From positions 17,642-81,641 of the forward strand of contig CAYSLU010000007.1 in the NCBI GenBank assembly GCA_964431965.1: 64,000 bases of DNA, read 5' to 3'. A model generated the notes under the pieces. It saw only the letters and a list, made by a program, of their open reading frames with translations. It was not told the origin of the DNA and searched no databases. This document shows, piece by piece, positions 8,303 to 16,638 of this stretch. A program made the position numbers and the translations under genes. Every line of letters starts with the position of its first letter. Position 1 is the first letter of the stretch. Source of the DNA: CAYSLU01 sp964431965 (GTDB lineage: Bacteria > Verrucomicrobiota > Kiritimatiellia > CAIKKV01 > CAYSLU01).

Positions 8303-10408
8303 TCATGCCTCGACGCTAATCCGGGCGTCGACCGCCACGGCAAAGCTGCCGGTTCCGGCGGGGCCGACCACGAAGGGATTGATGTCCAACTCCTTGATCT
8401 GCGGGAAGTCCGTCACGAGCTGCGAGAGCCGCAGCAGCGCCTGCACGATGGCGTCGATGTCCGACCCGGCCTGCCCGCGGACGCCCTTCAGGATCTGGTA
8501 CGTGCGCGTGCGGGTCAGCATCTCGCGGGCGTCCGACTCGGTCAGCGGAGCCAGCGAGAACGTCACATCCTTGAGCACCTCGACAAGGATGCCGCCAAGG
8601 CCGAACATCATCATGGCCCCGAACTGGCGATCCCGGTTCACCCCGAGGATCACCTCCTGCCCCTTGCGGCACATCTCCTGCACCGACACGCCGACAATCT
8701 TGGCCTGAGGCATCTTCTTCGGAATGCGGTACATCATCAGGTCGTATGCATCCGTCACCTGCCGTGCGTCAGCCAGCCCCAGCCGGACGCCTCCGACATC
8801 GGACTTGTGCAGGATGTCGGGTGACCAGATCTTCATGACGACCGGGTAGCCAATCTCCTCGGCGGCCCGAACCGCTTCATCGGCGGTTGCGGCCACGACG
8901 CCCTTCGGCGTCACGAATCCGTATGCGGCCAGGACGGACTTGGCATCCATCTCGCCGATCTCACGGAGCCCCTGGCGCAGGTGTTCGTCGACGATCCGGG
9001 CGGCGGCGGCGCGGTCGGCCGGAACCCGCTGGATGACGCGCTCGGGCCGGGCTCGCCAGTTGGCGTAATCCGACATGACCTTGATCGTCCGGGCCGCGCT
9101 CTCCGGCGAATCGAACTGAGGAATGCGGCCATCGCGGAAGACCTTCATCGCATCGGCCGTCTTCAGGGCGCCCATGAAGCATGCCAGGACGGGCTTCTCG
9201 GGCCGCGCCCGGCTGACCCGCACCAGCGCCTGGGCCGTCTCCGTGCACTGGGTCATCACCTGCGGCGTAAGCAGCACGATCATGGCATCCGTGTTCGGAT
9301 CGTCGAGCACGGTCTTCATGGCGAACTCGTACCGGTCGGCAAGCGCGTCGCCGAGCACATCCACCGGATTGGTTACGTTCGCCGCGTGCGGCAGCGAACC
9401 GGCCAGGCACTTCATGGTCTCGTCCGACAGTTTCGCGAAGGTCATCCCCTCGCGCTCGATGGCATCGGCCGCCATGATGCCGGGCCCGCCCGCATTCGTG
9501 ACCACGACCACGCGCGAGCCCCTGGGCAGCGGCTGGTAGGCGAACGCCTGGGCATAGTCGAACTGAGCCTTGATGGATGGGCAGCGCACAATACCCGTTC
9601 GGTCGAACAGGCAGTTGTAGACGGTGTCCCCTCCGGCCAGGCTCCCGGTGTGCGAGGAGGCGGCCTTTGCTCCGGCCGCCGTGCCGCCCGCCTTCATCAG
9701 CAGAATCGGCTTGCGGCGGCTGATCTTCTCCGCCTCGGTGATGAACCTCTGCCCGTCCAGGATGTTCTCGAGGTATCCGGTGATCACCTTCGTATCGGGG
9801 TCGTCGCCGAGCGCCTGAATCAGGTCCAACTCGTTCAGATCCGCCTTGTTTCCGATACTCATCAGCTTGCTGAAGCCGATGCCGCCGGCATTGGCCATGT
9901 CCAGGATGGCGGACATCAGCGCACCGGACTGCGACAGGTAGGCGATCCCGCCCTCGGACGGCAGGTCGCCCCCGAAGCTGGCGTTCAGGCGGCTTTTCGG
10001 AACCATCACGCCCAGGCAGTTCGGGCCGATCATCCGGACCCCGGCCGCCCGCGCGATCTCAAGCACCTCGCGCTCCAGCTTGGCGCCTTCCGCCCCGACT
10101 TCCTTGAAGCCGGCCGTGATGAGAATCACGGCCTTCACTCCGACGGCCGCGCACTGCTTCATGACCGGCACGACAGCCTTGGACGGCACGACGATGATCA
10201 CCAGGTCCGGCACGGAGGGGGTCGCGGTCAAGTCGCGATAGCACGGCCGCCCCTCGACCTCGTCCGCCTTTGGGTTGATGGGATAGATCGGCCCCGCGAA
10301 CCCGCCTTGGATCAGGCTCACGAGGAGCTCGTGCCCGACCTTCCCGGCCTCGCGAGAGGCTCCAACGACGGCGACCGATCGGGGGGTGAAGAAGCTGTCG
10401 AGGCTCAT
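8303..10408 (-). CDS. Acetate/acyl-CoA ligase (ADP-forming), fused alpha-beta subunits
   Basis: 701 aa. It starts at MSLDSFFTPRSVAVVGAS; the longer upstream open frame has no support. The order is CoA-binding Rossmann domain (1-130), two succinyl-CoA-ligase-like domains (about 150-450) and a C-terminal ATP-grasp domain (about 480-701). The phosphohistidine motif is visible as ASSHTGSLAGG, and the ATP-grasp element as HKSDVGGVRLG. Enzymes of this family interconvert acyl-CoA + ADP + Pi with acid + ATP + CoA, giving substrate-level ATP in fermenters. The fused architecture is the type known from some archaea and anaerobic bacteria and from Pat/AcdA-type proteins. A sigma-70-like promoter lies at 10560-10588. 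The gene ends 4 bp from the convergent secreted-protein gene. Substrate specificity cannot be read from the sequence. Confidence 0.9.
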   Translation of the reverse strand: MSLDSFFTPRSVAVVGASREAGKVGHELLVSLIQGGFAGPIYPINPKADEVEGRPCYRDLTATPSVPDLVIIVVPSKAVVPVMKQCAAVGVKAVILITAGFKEVGAEGAKLEREVLEIARAAGVRMIGPNCLGVMVPKSRLNASFGGDLPSEGGIAYLSQSGALMSAILDMANAGGIGFSKLMSIGNKADLNELDLIQALGDDPDTKVITGYLENILDGQRFITEAEKISRRKPILLMKAGGTAAGAKAASSHTGSLAGGDTVYNCLFDRTGIVRCPSIKAQFDYAQAFAYQPLPRGSRVVVVTNAGGPGIMAADAIEREGMTFAKLSDETMKCLAGSLPHAANVTNPVDVLGDALADRYEFAMKTVLDDPNTDAMIVLLTPQVMTQCTETAQALVRVSRARPEKPVLACFMGALKTADAMKVFRDGRIPQFDSPESAARTIKVMSDYANWRARPERVIQRVPADRAAAARIVDEHLRQGLREIGEMDAKSVLAAYGFVTPKGVVAATADEAVRAAEEIGYPVVMKIWSPDILHKSDVGGVRLGLADARQVTDAYDLMMYRIPKKMPQAKIVGVSVQEMCRKGQEVILGVNRDRQFGAMMMFGLGGILVEVLKDVTFSLAPLTESDAREMLTRTRTYQILKGVRGQAGSDIDAIVQALLRLSQLVTDFPQIKELDINPFVVGPAGTGSFAVAVDARISVEA

Positions 10409-10559
10409 GGTAGCAGGCTGCCTTTCTCTCGCGACCCTTGGCCGCGCGCACATCCAATCCGGCGCGGCGCACGCGACGGATCGATCATCGAACCCGCGAT
10501 CCGGACACTCCCGGCGGACACGCCGGAACCCCAGAATCGCATGAGACAAAAATCGGTTT

Positions 10560-10588
10560 ACAATACGCTGGTGGTCATCGGGGTTCAA
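10560..10588 (-). promoter_or_regulatory. Putative sigma-70 promoter for the acyl-CoA ligase gene
   Basis: On the minus strand TTGAAC is followed by 17 nt and TATTGT. Transcription would start near 10553, leaving a leader of about 145 nt before the ATG at 10408. I saw no riboswitch fold in the leader. Confidence 0.45.
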
Positions 10589-10591
10589 GAG

Positions 10592-10618
10592 CGATCGACC
10601 GCGTCCCGCGGTCAATCG
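10592..10618 (-). terminator. Possible hairpin terminator after the cupin gene
   Basis: Just past the stop of the cupin gene, GACCGCG and CGCGGTC form a 7-bp stem around a GGA loop, flanked by CGAT/GATCG, and are followed by TCTTG. The T-tract is weak, so Rho-independent termination is uncertain. Confidence 0.35.
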
Positions 10619-11014
10619 TCAAAAATCAAACGGAATGGTATCGGGGTCCCGGGGATCGTACGGCACATCCGAGTAGGCCAGCAGCATCGCCGGGGTCGGG
10701 CCGGCGTTGGAGAACGCATGCGCGCGGCCCGGCGGAACCACCACCACGGCCGGGCGGAGCGCATCCAGATCGACCGCCCGGCGCTCGCCCGTCGCCGTGT
10801 CGCACAGGGACAGGGTCGCCGTCCCGCCGATCAGGCAGAACCACTCGGTCGTGCGCTGGTGATAGTGGGCGCCGCGGGCCTGCCCCGCCTCGGCCACGGA
10901 GAGGTAAATCTCCCCGAACGTCCGGTCTCCATCGAGCTGCTGCCGCATCAGCACCTTCAGGAACCAGCCGCGGGCGTCGGCGCGACGCTCCAGCGGAATG
11001 ATGCGCACGTCCAT
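10619..11014 (-). CDS. Sugar-epimerase-like cupin (dTDP-4-dehydrorhamnose 3,5-epimerase / FdtA type)
   Basis: 131 aa, one cupin domain. It has the pattern G-E-I-Y-L-S, then HYHQRTTEWFCLIGG, then VVVPPGRAHAFSN. This is the small RmlC-like/WxcM-like family that epimerises or isomerises nucleotide-activated keto-sugars, or acts as a companion cupin to sugar SDR enzymes. It lies 4 bp after the NAD-dependent epimerase gene, so the two probably act on the same nucleotide sugar for surface polysaccharide. It is shorter than true RmlC (about 180 aa), and the full catalytic His-Asp dyad of RmlC cannot be assigned, so the exact reaction is open. Confidence 0.72.
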   Translation of the reverse strand: MDVRIIPLERRADARGWFLKVLMRQQLDGDRTFGEIYLSVAEAGQARGAHYHQRTTEWFCLIGGTATLSLCDTATGERRAVDLDALRPAVVVVPPGRAHAFSNAGPTPAMLLAYSDVPYDPRDPDTIPFDF

Positions 11015-11018
11015 GGTC

Positions 11019-11960
11019 TCACCCGATCCCGTGCTCGCGCCGATACCAGTCGATCGTGCGCTTCAGGCCGTCGTCAAGCTCCACGCGGGGGACCCACCCC
11101 AGCAGGCGGCGCGCCTTGCTGTTGTCGCAGTAGAAGTGCCACGTTTCGCCCGGGCGGTACGGCAGAACCCCGAACTTGGCCTTGAGCGGCTTTCCGGCGA
11201 TGGCTGAAATGCGCTCCACGACGTGGCGCAGGGGATACTCATGCCCGTTGCCCACGTTGATGATCTCGCCCAGCGCGGCCGGCGTGACCGCCGCCCGGAC
11301 AAACCCGTCCACCGTGTCGGTGACGAAGTTGAACTCCCGCGTCTGCTCTCCGCCCGTCATCGGGTACTCCTCCTCGCGCAGCGCCGCCAGTATGGCGCTG
11401 GGGAGGAACATGCGGGTGTTCTGGCCGGGGCCGTATGACAGCAGCGGGCGGATCACCACGACCGGAAGGCCCATCGTCTTGTGCAACATCCGGCCGTAGA
11501 GAACCGCGGCCGACTTGGAGGCCGAGTAGGGCGATACCGGGTTGAACGGCTGATCCTCCCGAAACGGAGCCGGGTTGTCGCCGTACTCCTCGCATGTGCC
11601 GGTCAGCACAAAGCAGTCGCAAGCCGACTCCGGAAGCACCCGAAGCAGGTTGAGCGTGGTCTTCAGATCCTCGAGGGAGTCATCGATCATGGCCAGCGAG
11701 CGCGCGACGTTCGAATGGGCCGCCAGATGGAAGACCTTCACCGGCCGGACGCGCGCCATGAGATCACGCGCGGAGGCTGGATCGGACAGATCCCCGAGCT
11801 CCAGCCTGGCTTGCTTTGGGAGCCGGCTGGTGTTCGCGCCGGGCAGGTCGGCCGCGTATACCTCAGCGCCCAGTTCCACCAGGCGCCCGACCAAGTGCGG
11901 CCCGATGAATCCGGCCGCTCCCGTCACCAGAACCCTCACGCCCTCAAGTCGCTCAATCAT
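11019..11960 (-). CDS. NAD-dependent sugar-nucleotide epimerase/dehydratase (extended SDR)
   Basis: 313 aa. I chose the ATG at 11960 (MIERLEGVRVLVTG) because GGAG precedes it by 7 nt; the frame extends 16 codons upstream. The Rossmann motif TGAAGFIG starts near residue 13, the catalytic YSASK is YxxxK, and TGTCEEYG supplies the usual Ser/Thr-containing segment. Extended SDR enzymes of this kind epimerise, dehydrate or reduce NDP-sugars. It sits between a GT2 gene and a cupin in one transcription unit, which suggests it makes the precursor of one residue of the exopolysaccharide. Substrate not predictable (UDP- or GDP-sugar). Confidence 0.85.
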   Translation of the reverse strand: MIERLEGVRVLVTGAAGFIGPHLVGRLVELGAEVYAADLPGANTSRLPKQARLELGDLSDPASARDLMARVRPVKVFHLAAHSNVARSLAMIDDSLEDLKTTLNLLRVLPESACDCFVLTGTCEEYGDNPAPFREDQPFNPVSPYSASKSAAVLYGRMLHKTMGLPVVVIRPLLSYGPGQNTRMFLPSAILAALREEEYPMTGGEQTREFNFVTDTVDGFVRAAVTPAALGEIINVGNGHEYPLRHVVERISAIAGKPLKAKFGVLPYRPGETWHFYCDNSKARRLLGWVPRVELDDGLKRTIDWYRREHGIG

Positions 11961-12064
11961 GCGCTGCTCCAGATGCGGTTCTCCGAAGGCGTGTCGCTCC
12001 GAGGCCACACCTCGCGCCCGCGTTCACACAGCCGCCGCAGCCAGCCCCCCCCCGGAACGTTCCG

Positions 12065-12784
12065 TCAGGATGCGCGGCCGAATCGGCCTCTCCTCAGCTT
12101 GCAGAGAAAGATATTGCGCAGGAACTCGATAACCGTGCCCCAGTTGACATTCGATTCGCCATGCCCCCGGGCATGGAACACAACGGGCACTTCCCCGATC
12201 TTCAGGCCGGAGCCGGCTGCCTTGATGACAATCTCGGCATCGATGAACCAGTCGCGCGACTGAATGGCCAGCCCCTCAAACGCCTCGCGGCGGAAGATCT
12301 TGGGGAACCCGTTGATGTCGCGAACCGGGCAGCCTCGGAACAGGAGCGGAAACAGGACGTTGTAGACGCGCGTGATCAACAGCCGCTTGAACCCGTCGTG
12401 CCGCTCGACGCGCGACGCCTTGCAGATATCCAAGGATTCGTCGCGGAGCTTCTGGAACACGCGCACGTGGTCCTCTGCATGGACCTGTCCGTCACCGGCC
12501 GTGAACCCGATGTACCGGCCGGTACACCGGGCCAGCCCCTCGAGAATCCCGCCTCCGTATCCCTGATTCTCCTTGAGGTGGACCGGCTTGATGCCGGGGT
12601 GGCTGGCCGCCAGCTGGTCTATCAGCTCGCCCGTCCGGTCAGCCGATCCGTTGTTGACAAGAACGAGCTCGAACGGAACGCCCGCCTTCTTGAAGCCGGC
12701 CAGCAGGTCATCGAAGACGGTTCGAACATTCCGCTCCTCGTTGTACAGAGGAATCGCGATCGACAGTTCCGCTACACGCTCCAT
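12065..12784 (-). CDS. Glycosyltransferase family 2 (polyprenyl-phosphate sugar transferase type)
   Basis: 239 aa. The ATG at 12784 is preceded by AGGGGG at 5 nt; a GTG six codons upstream is less likely. The GT-A fold shows IAIPLYNEERN, then VNNGSADRTGE, then GFTAGDGQVHAED with the DGQ/ED metal site. There are no obvious C-terminal membrane helices, so it resembles dolichol-phosphate mannose synthase (DPM1-type) enzymes that load a lipid carrier. Such a donor would serve the GT39 membrane transferases in this locus. First gene of the GT2-epimerase-cupin unit, with its own extended -10 promoter. Confidence 0.85.
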   Translation of the reverse strand: MERVAELSIAIPLYNEERNVRTVFDDLLAGFKKAGVPFELVLVNNGSADRTGELIDQLAASHPGIKPVHLKENQGYGGGILEGLARCTGRYIGFTAGDGQVHAEDHVRVFQKLRDESLDICKASRVERHDGFKRLLITRVYNVLFPLLFRGCPVRDINGFPKIFRREAFEGLAIQSRDWFIDAEIVIKAAGSGLKIGEVPVVFHARGHGESNVNWGTVIEFLRNIFLCKLRRGRFGRAS

Positions 12785-12836
12785 GATGCCCCCTGCTCGC
12801 ACGGCCCGCAGTCAACCGCCCCCGAAAATCTGCGTG

Positions 12837-12845
12837 ATTATAGCA
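12837..12845 (-). promoter_or_regulatory. Extended -10 promoter (TGCTATAAT) for the GT2-epimerase-cupin unit
   Basis: On the minus strand the consensus hexamer TATAAT is preceded by TGC, an extended -10 element. No good -35 lies 16-18 nt upstream, which is usual for extended -10 promoters. It sits in the 106-bp gap between the GT2 gene start and the end of the URO-D gene, so the downstream trio can be transcribed separately from the long EPS operon. Confidence 0.5.
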
Positions 12846-12890
12846 CGCCCCATGGGAGGCGCATGCCTCTTTCTCGTTCCGCTATGACGG

Positions 12891-13973
12891 TCAGCCGCAT
12901 TCCCGGAGACAACGCAGATAGTGCTCAAACGCAGAAAGCGGAACATTCGGGGGGACGGTATGGTCGAGGGTGGGAATGAAGCCGCCGCGGTCCCGGAAGT
13001 GCGGGAGAACCCGATCCACCTCTCGGCTGATGGCGTCGGGCCCCTCGGCGAGGGCGCGCTTGTCGATGCCGCCCATGATCCCAAGTGACGGATGGCGGTC
13101 CGCGACGGCGCGGACATCCATCCCGGCCTGCACCTCAAAGGGCATCAGGGCATCCGCCCCGCACTCGAGGAAGAGCGGGATCAGCTTCCAGCAGTCGCCG
13201 TCCGTATCCACCAGCACCGCCTGCACGCCGGCCGACCGGGCGGCCTCGACTACCGCGCAGTAGCGCGGCAACAGGAAGCGCCGGAAATGGTCCGGCCCGA
13301 TCAGCGGGCCGTTCCGGTAGCACATGTCCTCCCACACCAGCAGGACGTCCACACGGACTCGTTCCGCCAGCCGGCGGATGAGCTCTACGTACAGGTCCCG
13401 CCAGTTGTCGAGCACCTCCGACAAGAGGGCCGGATCGTCGTACAGGACGTACGCCAGCCCCTCCTCGCCAAAGAGGTTGCGCGGGTGGCCGTAGGCGCCG
13501 CAGATCGGAAGCATCGTGGGCGTCTCCGGCTCACGGGCACACCGCGTCGCCAGAGCGCTTACGTCGCCAATCCGGGCCGGGACGTCGGACGGATCGAGAC
13601 GGCGACGGACCTCCCGCCAGTCGCCGCGGGACGTCACCGGAAACCGCAGGAACTGGGGCATGGACGTGTCGCTCCGCTCGCCCAGCTCGCGGCGCACAAT
13701 GCCATCCCGTCCGACAAACACGCGACACCCGGCCTCATGCCCGATCGTAGCCTCGGCGAAGGCCGGGTGGTACGGGGAATCGGTATAGCCGGAGTTGATG
13801 CCAATCCGGATCAGCGGATCCAAGCCGAAATGCTCGGCGAAGTCCGCCCCCGCCGGATACCCCTCCCCCACCCACCGCTCGCGCGTACTCGGCCAGGGAC
13901 CATGCTCATACCGAAAAAACCGATCGGGCCGGCCGCCCCGCAGGGATGCCAGCAGGCGCTCCCGACTGTTCAT
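12891..13973 (-). CDS. Uroporphyrinogen decarboxylase (URO-D) family protein
   Basis: 360 aa, starting MNSRERLLASLRGGRPDRFF, the usual beginning of non-haem URO-D superfamily proteins in PVC bacteria. The fold is recognisable from PICGAYGHPRNLFGEEGL, VLLVWEDMCYRNGPLIGPDHFRRF and MGGIDKRALAEGP. Members include HemE and the MtaA/MtbA methyltransferases that act on corrinoid proteins. The HemE N-terminal arginine cluster is absent, so this is unlikely to be the haem enzyme. It overlaps the upstream GT39 gene by 4 bp (ATGA), so it is translationally coupled to a polysaccharide operon. Its role there is unknown. Confidence 0.78.
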   Translation of the reverse strand: MNSRERLLASLRGGRPDRFFRYEHGPWPSTRERWVGEGYPAGADFAEHFGLDPLIRIGINSGYTDSPYHPAFAEATIGHEAGCRVFVGRDGIVRRELGERSDTSMPQFLRFPVTSRGDWREVRRRLDPSDVPARIGDVSALATRCAREPETPTMLPICGAYGHPRNLFGEEGLAYVLYDDPALLSEVLDNWRDLYVELIRRLAERVRVDVLLVWEDMCYRNGPLIGPDHFRRFLLPRYCAVVEAARSAGVQAVLVDTDGDCWKLIPLFLECGADALMPFEVQAGMDVRAVADRHPSLGIMGGIDKRALAEGPDAISREVDRVLPHFRDRGGFIPTLDHTVPPNVPLSAFEHYLRCLRECG

Positions 13974-15343
13974 CGCCCTGCTCCCCGGATCCGCGGCACG
14001 CTCCCGGTCCCCCTTCCGCCCAGCCCGTCAGACGCGGAGGCAAAGCCCCCGGACCCCACCACGGCAAAGACCGCCAGGATCAGGATGTACGGCAAAACCG
14101 GCACCGAATACCGGGCGCTGGACGTAGAGGCCATGTGCAGCAGGGGGAAATAGGCCAGGATCGGCAGCAGGCCCAGAAGCGCAGATCGCCGACGCCACGC
14201 CAGCCACACGCCGAACGCCGCCGGCAGAACCAGAACCGCCTGCATCACCGCCACGACAACATGCAGCGCGCGAGACTCCCCGATGTAGCAGAACCAGAAT
14301 CGGAACAGCTTGCGAACCGACAGCCCGGCCGTTGCCAGCGGGCGCGCCAGGACATTTCGCATCCCTTCGGCATACAGCAACGAACTGCTCCGGGCGCTGC
14401 TCCACGCGGAGTTGGCCAGCGTCAGACCCGGGCCGTACTCCACGCCCAGAACACGGGCTACGTCCCTCTTGATCTCGTCGCGCTGGGCGGGCGTCAGCGG
14501 GTCGTCGTCGTTTCCATCCGTCGCCAGCCGGTTGCCGATCCAGAAGGTGTATCCACCGGACGTATCGATCAGAATGAAGTCGCCGGACACCCGATGGTTG
14601 CGGATCGTCCACGGCGCGATCACGGCCAGCGCCAGCACCGTGGCCAGGGCAAAGCCCGCCAGGGACCGAGCGGGCCGCACGCGACGTCGCTCGAACGCGA
14701 TCCACCACCCCGCCAGGAACAGCGGCAGAAACTGGATGGAGGCCTTTGTCAGCGCCGAGAGCCCGACGAGCAGGCCCAGAGCGGCCACGCGGCCAACCGT
14801 GAACGTCTCGCGCAGCCGGATAATCAGCCAGGCGGAAACGGCCAGCGCGAAGCTGAAGAGCGTCTCCGGCATCAGCCGGGTGGCATTGATCACGAACACG
14901 GGGTAGACGGACAGAAGGGCGGCAGCCACGAATCCGACCGGTCTCCCGGCCAACCGCTCGCCGATCCGGAACGCCATCCACGCCGTGGCCGCGTTGATCA
15001 GGACTTGGAGCGCGATCATGACCGTCGGCGCCGACGCGCCGAAGCAGCGATAGGCGCCCGCCAGCAGGTAGATGTACAGCGGGGGCCGCCACAGAATCGT
15101 CTCGGCTCCGGCCGTCAGGACAAATCCGTTTCCGCCCGCGATGTTCCGGGCAATCCGATCATACTCGTAGGTGCCGACGCTCAGTCCGCCGGTCAGCGAC
15201 AGGATCACGGCCAGACCGCCGCCCGCCACAGCGGACAGCAGGAGCAGAAAGCCGAACAGTCGGCCGTCGCTGGCCGAGGCCGCCCGCCGGGCATGCGCCC
15301 ACCAGCGCATGCCCTCCCCGCCCGCCGCGCTTCCGTCACGCAT
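13970..15343 (-). CDS. GT39-type membrane glycosyltransferase (ArnT/PMT-like)
   Basis: 457 aa with about ten predicted membrane helices. The first periplasmic loop contains YEYDRIARNIAGGNGFVLT followed by WRPPLYIYLLAG, the acidic loop and R-P-P-L-Y pattern typical of the GT39/PMT/ArnT clan. These enzymes use polyprenyl-phosphate sugars on the periplasmic face to decorate lipids, proteins or glycans. It overlaps both neighbours (4 bp with the URO-D gene, 8 bp with the next GT39), so it belongs to the long minus-strand EPS operon. A donor loaded by the DPM1-type GT2 enzymes in this locus is likely. The acceptor is unknown. Confidence 0.82.
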   Translation of the reverse strand: MRDGSAAGGEGMRWWAHARRAASASDGRLFGFLLLLSAVAGGGLAVILSLTGGLSVGTYEYDRIARNIAGGNGFVLTAGAETILWRPPLYIYLLAGAYRCFGASAPTVMIALQVLINAATAWMAFRIGERLAGRPVGFVAAALLSVYPVFVINATRLMPETLFSFALAVSAWLIIRLRETFTVGRVAALGLLVGLSALTKASIQFLPLFLAGWWIAFERRRVRPARSLAGFALATVLALAVIAPWTIRNHRVSGDFILIDTSGGYTFWIGNRLATDGNDDDPLTPAQRDEIKRDVARVLGVEYGPGLTLANSAWSSARSSSLLYAEGMRNVLARPLATAGLSVRKLFRFWFCYIGESRALHVVVAVMQAVLVLPAAFGVWLAWRRRSALLGLLPILAYFPLLHMASTSSARYSVPVLPYILILAVFAVVGSGGFASASDGLGGRGTGSVPRIRGAGR

Positions 15344-16592
15344 GCGCGCCCCCCGCCGCTCCGCGCCTGCGGCGCCAGACGCCCCAGGTCTCGGCCAGCA
15401 GATAGCCCGCCAGGATCAGGACGAACGGCATGACCGGAACGCAGTAGCGAAACGTCGAGACGATCGCCGCGTGGATGCCGTTGAAGTAGAGAATGGTGAC
15501 CGCCAGCACCCACGGGGCCCGGCGGCGGGCGCAGGCCAGGGCGAAGCCGGCGAGCGCGAGCGCCAGCACCGCGGCCTGGACGGGGACCAGGACCACGGAG
15601 AACCACCGGTTGCCCGGCAGAAAGATGTCGAACCAGAAGCGGAACGCCTTGCGGACAACCAACCCGACGGTCTGCGCCGGATGCTCGCGGAACTCCGCAA
15701 CGGCCGCCGCCGCGAAGCGGGGGTCGTTTTCGACCGTAAACGCGTCGCCTTCGCCGCGCGTGATGGCCGCGATGTCCTGCTTGAGGACGCCGAGCTGGTC
15801 GCCGTTCAACTCATCGTTGTCGCGCCCGTCCGTCTCCGCGTGGTTGCCCAGCCACAGGTTGTAGCCGCTCCCGGTCCCCAGCAGAATCGTCCGTCCGCTC
15901 ACGAGATGATTCCGGGCCGTCCACGGCGCGATCGCCAGCAAGGCCACGCCGAGCATGATCGCCGCCCCCCCCCATGCACGGCGTGTCCCCCCGGAGAGAG
16001 CCGGCACAAGGGCGGCGAGCAGAAAGATGCCGTAGAAGACGGAGAACCGGCTGAGCGTCGCAAGGCCCAACGCGGCGCCCGCGAGTCCCAGCCATCGCCA
16101 TGAGCCGGATCGAATCCCGCGCGTCGCCGCATAGACGCCGGCCAGCAGCAGCATGGTGAACAGGCTTTCCGTCAACAGCCGCACGGCGTAGTAGGCCGGG
16201 AATGGATACAGCCCGTATAGCGCGGTGGCGACAACGGCCGCGGGCCGTCCCAGCAGGTCGCGCGCCAGCAGAAACACCAGCAGGACCGAGATCAGATCGA
16301 ACCCCATCTGCAGAGCGAACACCGGCAGCTGGGCCTCCGCCCCGCACACGCGGAACACCCCTGCCAGCAGCAGGGGATAAAGCGGCGGGCGGTAGAGGCT
16401 CGGCGCGGCTTCCTCGTGGATCACGTAGCCGTGCCCCGCGAGGAGATGCCGCGCGAGATCGTCGTAGAACTCCTCCGCCGGATCGTAGTCCAGAAAGGCC
16501 GATACGCCGACGGCGCACGCCAGGCGCACGGCCAAGGCGCCGAGCAGCAGCCAGCGCAGACGGACCCGCCCGCTGTCCCATCCCGCGTTCAT
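15336..16592 (-). CDS. GT39-type membrane glycosyltransferase, second copy
   Basis: 418 aa, polytopic. The signature loop is EEFYDDLARHLLAGHGYVI, followed by YRPPLYPLLLAGVFRVCG. It is a paralogue of the preceding gene; both share the segment IAPWT(I/A)RNH and a GGYTFW/GSGYNLW-IGNRLATDG/LGNHAETDG element in the large loop. It ends 8 bp inside the next gene's start. Two adjacent diverged paralogues suggest two different sugar additions, but nothing visible gives their donors. Confidence 0.82.
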   Translation of the reverse strand: MNAGWDSGRVRLRWLLLGALAVRLACAVGVSAFLDYDPAEEFYDDLARHLLAGHGYVIHEEAAPSLYRPPLYPLLLAGVFRVCGAEAQLPVFALQMGFDLISVLLVFLLARDLLGRPAAVVATALYGLYPFPAYYAVRLLTESLFTMLLLAGVYAATRGIRSGSWRWLGLAGAALGLATLSRFSVFYGIFLLAALVPALSGGTRRAWGGAAIMLGVALLAIAPWTARNHLVSGRTILLGTGSGYNLWLGNHAETDGRDNDELNGDQLGVLKQDIAAITRGEGDAFTVENDPRFAAAAVAEFREHPAQTVGLVVRKAFRFWFDIFLPGNRWFSVVLVPVQAAVLALALAGFALACARRRAPWVLAVTILYFNGIHAAIVSTFRYCVPVMPFVLILAGYLLAETWGVWRRRRGAAGGAHA

Positions 16593-16638
16593 GTGCCTAC
16601 GCCCGGCAGGTTGCCCGACGGCCCCTGCGCAGAGGGCC

